Positions 8,618 through 15,703 of a stretch of DNA of 42,108 bases are shown here, in pieces. How positions within the stretch are numbered: position 1 is the stretch's first letter; each line of letters begins with the position of its first letter. The notes below the pieces were generated by a model. That model ran no database searches and was not told where the DNA came from. It worked only from the letters and a program-made list of their open reading frames with translations. A program made the position numbers and the translations under genes. Origin of the DNA: Gammaproteobacteria bacterium 28-57-27 (GTDB lineage: Bacteria > Pseudomonadota > Gammaproteobacteria > Halothiobacillales > Halothiobacillaceae); NCBI GenBank assembly GCA_002281735.1, contig NCGK01000023.1, forward strand, positions 1-42,108, written 5' to 3'.

Positions 8618-9691
8618 TTACTGCGCCGCGCCGCAGGGTGTTTCACCTCGCCCAACATTTTGGGTGACCGGCGCGGCGTGCAGGGGAATATCAACGCTCA
8701 CCGGCATACCCAGACGAAGCTTGTCGCCGGGATTGCAGGCGTAGATCCGCGCCTGATAGACCAGATCGGTGCGCACGGTGGTGGACTCGACGGACTTGGG
8801 TGTGAATTCCGCTGTGGGCGAGATGTAGCCGACCCAGCCCTTGAAGGCGAGACCGGGGAAACTGTCACTGCGGATGCTGGCGGCCATGCCTTCATGAATG
8901 CGTCCAAGATCGGGCTCGTCGATGTAAACCCGCGCCCAGATGGGTTCAGTCAGCGCCAGCGCGAGCACCGGCTGCGCGGGCGAGGCCATATCGCCGGGTT
9001 CAAGGATGCGGTTGCGCACGATGCCGACGCTGGGTGCCTTGAGCACGGCATCATCCAGCGCAATTCTGGCGCTGTCGCGTTGCGCCTTGGCAGCAGCCAC
9101 GGCGGCACGCGCCTGCTCGATATCCTCGATACGCGAGCCGATGACCGCCAACTTCAGCGAGGCCTGATCGGCCTTAAGCTGGCCTGCGGCGGCATCACGC
9201 GCCGCCAGTGCCGCGTCTCGTGTTTGCGGCGCACTCAACTTTTGTGCGGCCAAGGTTTGCTCGCGGCCAAAGGCGAGCTGTTTTTCGGTGTAGTTGGCAG
9301 TATCGGCGGCGACGATCGCCGACAGGCGTTCAATATCTTCCGGGCGCGAACCGGCGACCAGCTTGTCTAGCACCGCCTGATCCCCGGCCAAGGCGGCTTC
9401 GGCTGCGGCCAGCGCGGCCTCAAAGCGCCGGGTATCCAACTGTGCCAACACCTGCCCCGCCGCCACGCGATCCCCCGCCTGCACGGCGATTTGCACAATG
9501 CGCGCCGAGTCATTGAACGCCAGATTGACCTGCCGCAGGTCAATATTGCCGTAAAGCGTGAGCACCTGTGGGGCTTCGCGCGGTTGATGCTGCTGCCAAT
9601 AAAAATAGCCGCCCACCGCAAGCGCGCCCAGCAGTACGAGCGGAAGCAGAATGCGCAGGCGGGATGTGGTCTGGGGTATAGCTTGAGACAT
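8618..9691 (-). CDS. ybhG: HlyD-family membrane fusion protein, YbhG-like
   Basis: This periplasmic adaptor protein, about 357 residues, has an N-terminal membrane anchor (LRILLPLVLLGALAVGGYF) and a biotinyl-lipoyl half (IAVQAGDRVAAGQVLAQLD). Long alanine-rich coiled-coil segments (about 75-215) follow, then the second lipoyl half (VLKAPSVGIVRNRILEPGD) and a C-terminal beta domain. It would link the exporter to an outer-membrane channel; no TolC homologue is in the window. The ATG at 9691 is preferred over 9709 because CGGAGG lies just upstream. It is the first gene of the operon. Confidence 0.87.
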   Translation of the reverse strand: MSQAIPQTTSRLRILLPLVLLGALAVGGYFYWQQHQPREAPQVLTLYGNIDLRQVNLAFNDSARIVQIAVQAGDRVAAGQVLAQLDTRRFEAALAAAEAALAGDQAVLDKLVAGSRPEDIERLSAIVAADTANYTEKQLAFGREQTLAAQKLSAPQTRDAALAARDAAAGQLKADQASLKLAVIGSRIEDIEQARAAVAAAKAQRDSARIALDDAVLKAPSVGIVRNRILEPGDMASPAQPVLALALTEPIWARVYIDEPDLGRIHEGMAASIRSDSFPGLAFKGWVGYISPTAEFTPKSVESTTVRTDLVYQARIYACNPGDKLRLGMPVSVDIPLHAAPVTQNVGRGETPCGAAQ

Positions 9692-9771
9692 GGCGTGACC
9701 TCCGGCCAAATGGCATCGGCTGCCCTGAGAACAGGTTCTGAGGAAAAATGCAGGGGCAGCGGCGCAGCGCC

Positions 9772-10158
9772 TTATTGCATCGAATGCAGGCCGATCATAT
9801 TGCCTTCCGTATCCAGCGCCAATGCGATGAAGCCGAACTGCCCGATAGCGAATTTATCCCTGTAGATTTTGCCGCCAGATGCGCCGACCCTGGACGCCTC
9901 AAGCGCGCAATCCGCGCAGCTGAAATAGACCAGCGTGCTGTTGCCGCCCGAGGGTACGCCGGGGAACTTGACCAACGCGCCTGACGCGCCATAACCGCCT
10001 TCGCGCTGCATCGGAAACGCCCACATTTCCATGCCGGCGCTCTCCGCACTAGGCGCATCAAGCTTTGAAAGTTGAACAGCGAACACGGACTCATAGAACG
10101 CCTTGGCGCGCTCCATATCCTCGACATAAATCTCAAACCAACCGACGGGATTGCTCAT
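9772..10158 (-). CDS. VOC (glyoxalase/bleomycin-resistance fold) family protein
   Basis: This 128-residue protein has the paired beta-alpha-beta-beta-beta modules of the vicinal oxygen chelate superfamily. Signs are PVGWFEIYVEDMERAKAFYESVF at the start and a second module around STLVYFSCADC, ending with LALDTEGNMIGLHS. Members include glyoxalases and dioxygenases, and many remain unassigned; no substrate can be read here. AGAGG lies before the ATG. It runs in the same direction as ybhGFSR but about 80 bp upstream. It could be an old cassette, but I see no attC next to it. Confidence 0.8.
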   Translation of the reverse strand: MSNPVGWFEIYVEDMERAKAFYESVFAVQLSKLDAPSAESAGMEMWAFPMQREGGYGASGALVKFPGVPSGGNSTLVYFSCADCALEASRVGASGGKIYRDKFAIGQFGFIALALDTEGNMIGLHSMQ

Positions 10159-10498
10159 GATCTGGCACCTCTGGAAGCGTATTGATTGCAGCTCTTCTCA
10201 ATGACCGGGCATTGATGACGCGTTTTTGCGCATCCCTTGCGGATGCTACAACGCTGTCCGGCAAAGGGAAGAATAGCCCAATCGTGGCCTCACTGCGCAC
10301 CCGCCATACGCTTGGCACGCAGCTGTGTCAGGCGCAGCAAGTTTGGCCGACTTCGCTCAGCGTGCTCGGGTATTTCTACCTGTTGGGTCATACCTATGGC
10401 GCTTGACTCGGATAACAGTATCTACGTGCCACGTGCTGATTTTTCGCCAGCTTTGCTCAATCAGCGACAGAAGACAACGGTTAGTATCGAGCATATCT
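10159..10498. other. Gene-free stretch beyond the last cassette
   Basis: About 340 bp without a convincing gene; the short open frames on both strands lack start sites or family features. A cassette boundary matching the last cassette (plus-strand GTTAAG) should lie near 10490, but only GTTAGTA at about 10482 is present. The terminal attC may therefore be decayed or lost. Confidence 0.45.
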
Positions 10499-10801
10499 TT
10501 ATAAAACAACCTCAAAGCATTCGAGTTGTGGCGGCCCCAAGTAAATATCTTTTTTGCTGCCAGCACTTGCATGTGCTTTCCTGAATGCTTCGGATTTTGT
10601 CCATGCTTCGAAATCGTCGCGTGACTCCCATGTGGCGTGGGAAGAGAACAGCGTGAAATCATCGTTGCCTGGCCCTTGTAAAAGATGAAACTCCTTAAAT
10701 CCAGGAACGGTATGGAGATATGAATCACGACCTTTCCATATATCAATAAAGTCTTGTTCGTAGCCCAGCTTTATTTTGAATCTGTTCATTGCGATAAACA
10801 T
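10499..10801 (-). CDS. Antibiotic biosynthesis monooxygenase (ABM) fold protein, cassette gene 7
   Basis: This protein of about 100 residues has a dimeric ferredoxin-like ABM fold. MFIAMNRFKIKLGYEQDFIDIW opens it, the first strand-helix pair is followed by PGFKEFHLLQG, and FTLFSSHATWESRDDFEAW forms the next strand-helix. The family includes heme-degrading IsdG/HmoB enzymes and many unassigned oxygenases. The frame opens at 10849, but GAGG before the ATG at 10801 and the family start favour 10801. It is the last recognisable cassette; its own attC is not intact. Confidence 0.72.
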   Translation of the reverse strand: MFIAMNRFKIKLGYEQDFIDIWKGRDSYLHTVPGFKEFHLLQGPGNDDFTLFSSHATWESRDDFEAWTKSEAFRKAHASAGSKKDIYLGPPQLECFEVVL

Positions 10802-10840
10802 CGTAACCTCGATTTGTCTTATGAATTTTGCAGTAATGTC

Positions 10841-10909
10841 GCTTAACATTAAGTTGGGAGGCTGACGCGGGCTGCTTCGCGGCAGTCCCGCTCGAACGTT
10901 AGGTTAGGC
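10841..10909 (-). repeat. attC site of the DUF1398 cassette
   Basis: The plus-strand ends are GCTTAAC (10841-10847) and GTTAGGC (10903-10909), with an internal imperfect palindrome around GGGCTGCTTCGCGGCAGTCCC. It separates the DUF1398 gene from the ABM gene. Its right core matches the start core of the DUF1398 cassette (GTTAGG), as expected. Confidence 0.85.
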
Positions 10910-10912
10910 GTT

Positions 10913-11311
10913 TTAAGGGTTTGCACCGGGAAACCATTCAGTATGATTATCACCACCGCGCCCCCAATAGGTAACGCGCTTGCCGCGTAGAAAAGCGATA
11001 TAACCTTGAACCCCGGCACTCATAGCGCGCTTGGTAAAGTCTTTGTAGTGCTGCCCATTTTGTTGGCTATCGAGAATTGCGGCCTTCAGTGCAGCAAGAT
11101 CAAAATCTGCTGCGACAGACGGCAATCCCTCATAGTTGATTGGTGTTTTGATAACTTCTCCGGATGCACTGTAGTATGTTATTTGCAACGCAACATAATC
11201 AACATGGTAATACTCCACGCCTGTCTCAATTAATCTTCTGACGACCTCTGGAAAGGGAATACTGCCGTCAAGAGTGGCACGAGCAGCTTCAGCGACAACT
11301 TCAGATTTCAT
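10913..11311 (-). CDS. DUF1398 (YbcV-like) family protein, cassette gene 6
   Basis: This 132-residue protein resembles the DUF1398/YbcV family, found in phages and on bacterial chromosomes. Recognisable parts are ETGVEYYHVDYVALQITYYS, the region around DFDLAALKAAI, and the conserved end GYIAFLRGKRVTYWGRGG followed by HTEWFPG. No activity has been established for the family. The frame opens at 11341, but AAGGA placed before the ATG at 11311 sets the start. It lies between two attC sites and its stop almost touches the downstream one. Confidence 0.8.
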   Translation of the reverse strand: MKSEVVAEAARATLDGSIPFPEVVRRLIETGVEYYHVDYVALQITYYSASGEVIKTPINYEGLPSVAADFDLAALKAAILDSQQNGQHYKDFTKRAMSAGVQGYIAFLRGKRVTYWGRGGDNHTEWFPGANP

Positions 11312-11339
11312 AGTAATCCTTCGATGTAAGAGTATTAAC

Positions 11340-11418
11340 ACCTAACGTTGTAGCTAAGGGGCGCGCCGAAGGCGCGTCCCAGCGACCGCAGGGAGCGAAC
11401 TTGAACGTAGGGTTAGGC
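11340..11418 (-). repeat. attC site of the 122-residue unknown cassette
   Basis: The ends are ACCTAAC (11340-11346) and GTTAGGC (11412-11418), with the palindrome GGGGCGCGCC-GAA-GGCGCGTCCC inside. The stop codon of the unknown cassette gene overlaps its right core. Confidence 0.88.
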
Positions 11419-11781
11419 AGTTGGCTCCCTTTCTTGCTCTACTCTTGGCTTGATGTCAAAGGCCGCCCATAATTCTTCAAACATCGAAGATGTGAAATAC
11501 GGAAGTTTTTGTTGTTTGCGGATTAAATCAAGAAAATGTTTGGCAACAACTGATGGATAGGCATCCGGCTCGTGCTCGACTAAGTTCGCTGCTAGGTTAA
11601 ATGCTTCTGCGAGCGCACCGGTTAATGAGTTGCACTTAGATAACGGGATAACATAAGAACTATTGAATTGGCATATGACGTTTTTGTTTTCGATAGATAC
11701 ATGATCTCTTTGCCATTGAAGATAATCACACCAATCGTCGGGTCTTGTTATTTCGTAAGGATAACCACTCATCATTGTCAT
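11413..11781 (-). CDS. Unknown protein, cassette gene 5
   Basis: I do not recognise this 122-residue protein. It is soluble and acidic, with many aromatic residues near the N-terminus (GYPYEITRPDDWCDYLQW), an alanine/leucine helix (LTGALAEAFNLAANLVEHE) and a charged tail. CGGAG lies seven bases before the ATG at 11781. Its TAA stop overlaps the core of the attC that follows, a compact layout normal for cassettes. Unknown single-domain proteins of this size are common in chromosomal cassette arrays. Confidence 0.7.
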   Translation of the reverse strand: MTMMSGYPYEITRPDDWCDYLQWQRDHVSIENKNVICQFNSSYVIPLSKCNSLTGALAEAFNLAANLVEHEPDAYPSVVAKHFLDLIRKQQKLPYFTSSMFEELWAAFDIKPRVEQEREPTA

Positions 11782-11808
11782 AGTGCACTCCGTACTAAGG
11801 GTGTTACT

Positions 11809-11871
11809 GCCTAACGTGGAGCTAAGGGGCTGCGCGCTTTTGCGCAGTCCCGCTTGAGCGTAGGGTTAGGC
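11809..11871 (-). repeat. attC site of the ABZJ_00895-like cassette
   Basis: The ends are GCCTAAC (11809-11815) and GTTAGGC (11865-11871), with an inner palindrome around GGGGCTGCGCGC and GCGCAGTCCC. It follows the membrane protein gene on the minus strand. Confidence 0.88.
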
Positions 11872-11881
11872 TTGGCATAGA

Positions 11882-12304
11882 TCACGCTCTGTAGGTTTGC
11901 TTTGTGTACCACGAAAATGACCACTTAATAACGAAATAATAGATGGCCGAAAGGACGATAAAACCAACGGTAGCTGCAATAATAAATATTTTTGTAACCA
12001 ATATTTTCTTGATTGCATCAACATCAGCGGGTGACATGAAGAAAACAAAGAAGGCAACGACTAGAAGTAGTGATACCAGCCAAACGCTTGCAAGTGCAAG
12101 CCGAGTATACAAACTATTTTCCTCTGCCGTTGGGAGGCGTCCTTGTTCTTTTGTGAATCGCCATGCCGCAACAAAACTGGATGCAATCGTAGCAGCGATG
12201 TTTAACCCAGCACCCCCACCGATTTTGAGCATCTCGGCGATTGTGCCAAGTGCTACCGTTAACAACAGATACGTAACTGCGAAAACTACGACATATTTTT
12301 TCAT
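11882..12304 (-). CDS. ABZJ_00895-like small membrane protein, cassette gene 4
   Basis: This 140-residue protein is predicted to have four membrane helices: about 4-24 (VVFAVTYLLLTVALGTIAEM), about 32-48, about 73-92 (LASVWLVSLLLVVAFFVFF) and about 106-127. The loop with WRFTKEQGRLPTAEE between helices 2 and 3 matches what I recall of the ABZJ_00895 family from Acinetobacter, which has no known function. GGGGAG lies before the ATG. It sits between attC sites. Confidence 0.7.
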   Translation of the reverse strand: MKKYVVVFAVTYLLLTVALGTIAEMLKIGGGAGLNIAATIASSFVAAWRFTKEQGRLPTAEENSLYTRLALASVWLVSLLLVVAFFVFFMSPADVDAIKKILVTKIFIIAATVGFIVLSAIYYFVIKWSFSWYTKQTYRA

Positions 12305-12329
12305 ACGAACTCCCCTGTAAATTGATTAA

Positions 12330-12396
12330 GCCTAACGTTTGAATTCACCGGCCTGCGCGGCTTTTAGCACAGGTCCGGTGGAATGATGGGTTGGGC
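12330..12396 (-). repeat. attC site of the amber-interrupted cassette
   Basis: The ends are GCCTAAC (12330-12336) and GTTGGGC (12390-12396), with paired CACCGGCCTG and CAGGTCCGGTG. The unusual GTTGGGC core matches the GTTGGG at the start of this same cassette (12963 side), which supports a true cassette. Confidence 0.86.
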
Positions 12397-12426
12397 AAGA
12401 AATTGTTCATGGAATTTCGCGTGCCC

Positions 12427-12948
12427 TCAGAATTGCTTCGCTTTCATTTCGAGGAAGTATTTGAATCGAAGATCGTTCATTCCAAGCACCGCCATCAATT
12501 GTTCATTTGGGATAGCGAATTCAATGGTGAATGTTGTTGTCGGACCTCTGCCGTATTTCCCATGGGAAAGATGAGTGACATCGGGGTATGTCGCTCCATT
12601 TATCTCGACTGTCGTTGGCTTGGTCTTGCTGTATGTGGTGAGGAGTGACCATTCTTTGACACGACGAAAATCCCCTTCACCTCGAAATTGATAGTGATAG
12701 ACGCCGAGTTGGTTGCCGGAAAAGAAGTATCGGATGCCGTCACCGATGTACTCGGTTCCTTCGCTTGAGAGCATGCGTTGCAGAAATGGAAAGAGAATTA
12801 CCTCTCTCTTGGGAGGTTTCTTGTCTGCGTCTGAGACTGAAAAATGCCCTCCGCTACTAAAGTGAATAGAAAGTCGTGTCGCTTCAACCTAGCCATCTAA
12901 GATAAATGTCCCGTTGAGCACAAAATCAGAACTTGCCGGCTCAGACAT
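12427..12948 (-). pseudogene. Cassette gene 3, unknown protein interrupted by an in-frame amber codon
   Basis: Reading from the ATG at 12948, the frame gives 19 codons (MSEPASSDFVLNGTFILDG), then TAG at 12891-12889. It continues open in the same frame for 153 more codons (VEATRLSIHFSSGGHFSV and onward) to TGA at 12427. The cassette ends fit a gene starting at 12948, so the TAG is probably a nonsense mutation. A shorter product could start at the ATG at 12774 (115 residues). I do not recognise the family. Readthrough or stop-codon reassignment is not supported by other genes here. Confidence 0.7.
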
Positions 12949-12962
12949 ACGCTCACTCCTAG

Positions 12963-13020
12963 ACCCAACGTTAAATTAAGGGGCGCGCGCAGCGCGTCCC
13001 GCTTGAATGTGATGTTAGGC
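12963..13020 (-). repeat. attC site of the DUF2185 cassette
   Basis: The ends are ACCCAAC (12963-12969) and GTTAGGC (13014-13020), with GGGGCGCGCGC and GCGCGTCCC inside. It is the shortest site in the array, at 58 bp. Confidence 0.87.
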
Positions 13021-13353
13021 TCACTCAGTAACCTCAACGAATTTTCCAGTTTCCGGATCTCGCTCATATGCCGCACCAATTGGCTCAGAAAGAAACGGTA
13101 CAATTTCTGGGTCATAGTTAGCAATCGTGTTTACATCATAAATTTCGAGATTTTTTGGATTATCGATGAAAACCTGAGATTCTTTTCCAGACATAAACCT
13201 CCACCCACTATCAATTTCGTTGTCAGGTGAATCTCGATACATGTAGCCAACCTTGCGACCATCCACGGTGATGTGATCAGAAGCGATACATGAACCCAAT
13301 CCGGTAGCAACCGGATTAATTTCATTTTCCGCAAGTTTAAATTTCTTATGCAT
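13021..13353 (-). CDS. DUF2185 family protein, cassette gene 2
   Basis: This 110-residue protein carries a DUF2185 domain: CIASDHITVDGRKVGYMYRD, then DSGWRFMSGKE, a DNPKNLEIYDVNTIANYDPEI stretch and LSEPIGAAYERDP. The domain is found in immunity-type proteins of polymorphic toxin loci and as stand-alone genes; no activity is established. The stop codon begins right after the attC core. I see no strong ribosome-binding site before the ATG. Confidence 0.82.
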   Translation of the reverse strand: MHKKFKLAENEINPVATGLGSCIASDHITVDGRKVGYMYRDSPDNEIDSGWRFMSGKESQVFIDNPKNLEIYDVNTIANYDPEIVPFLSEPIGAAYERDPETGKFVEVTE

Positions 13354-13367
13354 ATTCGGTTACATAG

Positions 13368-13435
13368 GCCTAACGTCCGAGTTCAGGGGCGCGCCGCCGA
13401 TAGGCGGAGCGTCCCCTGGAACGAAGTGTTAGAGC
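13368..13435 (-). repeat. attC site of the RraB-like cassette
   Basis: The ends are GCCTAAC (13368-13374) and GTTAGAGC (13428-13435), with paired CAGGGGCGCGCCGCC and GGCGGAGCGTCCCCTG. Its GTTAGAGC core matches the core at the start of the same cassette (13860-13867). Confidence 0.87.
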
Positions 13436-13503
13436 GCATCTTAGACCGCGACTACTCCACGCAAGCTGGCGGTACGGCGCTGCTTCTCTTGGCACGAACA
13501 TAG

Positions 13504-13839
13504 TTACTCCTGGAGTACTCCCCACCCGTCCATGTATCCATCGTGCTGCGATACGCGCTGCGCCAGGCGTTGCTCGAACGCTGAAACGTTCTCGTAAGTC
13601 ACGACCATGGATTTGACGACCATGAGCTCCATTCCGCCTCGTTCAGCAGGTTGCGTCTCGATAGCAACGACTGGATCGCCGCCGGTGCGGTCAGCGACAA
13701 ACTGACGTGCAACGGTGTCCGCTTCCGCTTCAGTACGGAAGACGGCAAAGAACTCGACATCGTGTGGCACGGAGAAGTCAAAGCCACTGGCTTCCATGCG
13801 CCGAAGGACGTCGCCGTTTTCATCGTTGGGAAAGTGCAT
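13504..13839 (-). CDS. RraB-like (RNase E inhibitor family) protein, cassette gene 1
   Basis: This 111-residue protein matches the RraB fold. It starts MHFPNDENGDVLRRMEASGFDFS, then VPHDVEFFAVFRTEAEADTVA, and ends near DGYMDGWGV. E. coli RraB binds RNase E and alters which transcripts it degrades. Whether this cassette version does so is unknown; the family also includes many unassigned proteins. AGGAG lies six bases before the ATG, and the gene fills one cassette. Confidence 0.82.
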   Translation of the reverse strand: MHFPNDENGDVLRRMEASGFDFSVPHDVEFFAVFRTEAEADTVARQFVADRTGGDPVVAIETQPAERGGMELMVVKSMVVTYENVSAFEQRLAQRVSQHDGYMDGWGVLQE

Positions 13840-13859
13840 ATGTGCTCCTATTGCTTTGC

Positions 13860-13985
13860 GCTCTAACTAGTAAAGTTGAGCACCGCATCAACAGGCGAGG
13901 GTATCGAGAGGGGTTTTAACTTTGCCACGGGCGAGTGCCTTGATAGAAGCCCAGGTTGATGGGTGTGCTCGAACGAACGTTAGTC
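13860..13985 (-). repeat. Long (126 bp) attC-like site at the right end of the array
   Basis: GCTCTAAC (13860-13867) pairs with GTTAGTC (13979-13985). Inside, GTTGAGC (13875-13881) pairs with GCTCGAAC (13967-13974) leaving one unpaired base, and CATCAAC (13886-13892) pairs with GTTGATG (13955-13961). This nested pattern, including the extrahelical base, is that of a long attC such as a VCR. It would belong to a further cassette on the right whose far boundary I cannot find. Confidence 0.6.
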
Positions 13986-14447
13986 CACGCGGCAAAGGGC
14001 GGTTTAAGGGCAGTAAAACCACCAACCTCAAAACACCGAATCTGTGCAACGTGATAATGCCGTGTGTATCAACGCAGTTGTACATCCGTGCTAAATCACG
14101 TTGCACTGAGTAGCATTTTTTGAGGCTTTTGGCAATTTCACGGGCTAAACCAAGAAGACTCACCTATCGTGGGGATTAACGTGTAATAGACACCTTCTCA
14201 GGTGTCTATATATTTGTAATATCGGTGCATACCACGTCTGGCTGCAATGTATATTATTGATTTTCATCAAAAAGCAAAAAAACACAAGGCATCACCATAA
14301 AACAAACCACACCGCCCTGATTTTTCACCAGCAACGCTCTACCAAAGGCAGAGCACACCGGCACTGCCAAGCGTAGCAGCACTTCTCACCATGCGCAGCA
14401 AGAAACCACAGCCCAGCAACCCGCTTTTACTACCCGTCTTCCTGTAT
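13986..14447. other. Gene-poor stretch with a long stem-loop (14044-14106)
   Basis: About 460 bp without a secure gene. GTGCAACGTGAT (14044-14055) pairs perfectly with ATCACGTTGCAC (14095-14106), and between them TGTATCAAC pairs with GTTGTACA leaving one bulge. A GTG-started open frame (14163 leftward, 91 codons) covers this and runs into the attC; I do not think it is a gene. The rest is AT-rich with an A-run near 14270-14282. Confidence 0.45.
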
Positions 14448-14663
14448 TTATTTTCTGTCTTCAATGGGTAACGCTGTTCGGTTCACCACCCTCCGCAATA
14501 CAAGGCTGGAATGCACCCCGGTCACGCCGGGGATGCGGGTGATGCGGTTGAGCAGCAGTTCCTGGAAGGCGTCCATGTCGCGCACCACGACCTTGAGCTG
14601 GTAGTCGGCCGACTGGCCGGTGATCAGCAGGCATTCCATGATTTCAGGAATATCCTCCAACAA
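14448..14663 (-). pseudogene. C-terminal fragment of an Lrp/AsnC-family regulator
   Basis: The frame encodes about 70 residues that match the ligand-binding (RAM) half of Lrp/AsnC regulators: IPEIMECLLITGQSADYQLKVVV, DMDAFQELL, and RIPGVTGVHSSLVLRRVVNRTALP. The DNA-binding half is missing. The fragment begins seven bases after the stop of the EamA gene, where the HTH part should be, so a deletion or insertion probably removed it. A stand-alone RAM protein is possible but there is no good start (TTG at 14663, or a distant ATG). Confidence 0.65.
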
Positions 14664-14669
14664 TATCGA

Positions 14670-15563
14670 TTATGTTGCAGCAGCTTTTTGCCGTGAAGGG
14701 AGCATTACCAAGGTCACAGCTGCCAGCACAATCAGCCCACCCGTCACTTGGGCCAACGTAGGCAGCGAGCCCAGCATGCCACTAATCAGCATTGCAAACA
14801 CGGGCACCAAGTTGAGAAATAACGCAGTGCGTCCGGCTCCAAGATACTGGATACCCATGCCCCAGAATAGATAGGCGAGCACCGTGCCACCAACCACCAT
14901 GATGACCAGAGCCATTGCAGCGTGTGTGCCGGGGAGGACGAACGGTGCGTCACCGGCAAAAGCAACCGCCGTCAGCACCAACGCACCGGCAGTCATCATC
15001 AAGGCCGTGTTGCCAAGCGGCGAACTTTGGGGCATGAAACGACGGGTGGCGACGTTGTACAGCGCCCATGTCAGGTTGGCGCACAACATTAGAAGATCCC
15101 CCGTGGCCACTTGCAGGTGCGCCAGACGTGCCAGGTCGCCTTGCGAAATCACGACTGCCACGCCGAGCAACGCCACAGGGAGGGCGATAAGATGGCGCAC
15201 CGAGACCCGTTCGCCCAGCAAGACCGCAGCAAGTAGCGCGGTCAACAACGGATTGGTCGCCATGATGAGCGCCCCACTGTCCGCCGATGTGCTTTGCATG
15301 GCTTGGAAGAAGAAGAGATTGAAACCAACCACGCCCAACACCCCTAACAGCAGGTAAATCGGAGCATGACGGCGCACCAACACGACAAGATCATCACCCT
15401 GCTGATAGGCAATAGCCAACATCAGCGCCGCGCCGAACAGAAATCGTAGAGCACCCGCCCAGGACGGAGGCAAATCAGCCAGCACCGGACCAGCCAACAC
15501 AAAGTTGGCACCCCAGAAGAAAGCTGAAATCGCAAGCAACAGATAAACCCGATTGACCGGCAT
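14670..15563 (-). CDS. EamA/DMT-family transporter
   Basis: This 297-residue inner-membrane protein has about ten helices in two EamA repeats. The first starts LLLAISAFFWGANFVLAGPVL and the second LLMLCANLTWALYNVATR. The helix end ATNPLLTALLAAVLLGERVSVRHLIALPVALLGVAVV is characteristic. Such proteins export metabolites such as amino acids, but the substrate cannot be read here. GAGG lies before the ATG. An Lrp-type fragment follows directly; Lrp regulators are frequent neighbours of such exporters. Confidence 0.88.
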   Translation of the reverse strand: MPVNRVYLLLAISAFFWGANFVLAGPVLADLPPSWAGALRFLFGAALMLAIAYQQGDDLVVLVRRHAPIYLLLGVLGVVGFNLFFFQAMQSTSADSGALIMATNPLLTALLAAVLLGERVSVRHLIALPVALLGVAVVISQGDLARLAHLQVATGDLLMLCANLTWALYNVATRRFMPQSSPLGNTALMMTAGALVLTAVAFAGDAPFVLPGTHAAMALVIMVVGGTVLAYLFWGMGIQYLGAGRTALFLNLVPVFAMLISGMLGSLPTLAQVTGGLIVLAAVTLVMLPSRQKAAAT

Positions 15564-15654
15564 GACACCACCTCTTCAGCATGACCGGCTGCCAATGAAG
15601 ATAATTCATTGGTTTTATTGTTTTTTCAATGGACAACAATAGATTCAAACCGAC

Positions 15655-15679
15655 AAAAAACCCCGCCGTAGCGGGGTTT
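15655..15679 (-). terminator. Intrinsic terminator of fbp
   Basis: On the minus strand AAACCCCGC and GCGGGGTTT (15658-15679) form a perfect 9-bp stem with a 4-base loop, followed by a T-run (plus-strand A-run 15655-15660). It lies 25 bp after the fbp stop. Confidence 0.9.
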
Positions 15680-15703
15680 CTGCAATTTAACACAAGCTCA
15701 AAA

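Larger units (their letters stand above)
10499..13985 (-). mobile_element. Integron-type gene cassette array without integrase (CALIN-like)
   Basis: Seven imperfect palindromes with RYYYAAC and GTTRRRY ends alternate with short leftward genes, the arrangement of integron cassettes. Each cassette's attC inverse core matches that cassette's own start core. For example GTTAGAG starts cassette 1 and CTCTAAC is in its attC; GTTGGG starts cassette 3 and CCCAAC is in its attC. No tyrosine recombinase is visible in the window, so this is a CALIN or the distal part of a larger integron lying to the right. Cassette DNA is more AT-rich than the flanks. Confidence 0.88.

Noticed and set aside
10133-10406. 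Short open frames on both strands between the VOC gene and the last cassette.
   Set aside because: They lack ribosome-binding sites and recognisable protein features, and overlap each other on opposite strands.
13888-14163. A 91-codon leftward frame whose tail (KVKTPLDTL) recalls the C-terminus of integron integrases.
   Set aside because: The tail lies inside a structured attC site, the rest has none of the integrase motifs (no HxxR or tyrosine box), and the GTG start has no ribosome-binding site.
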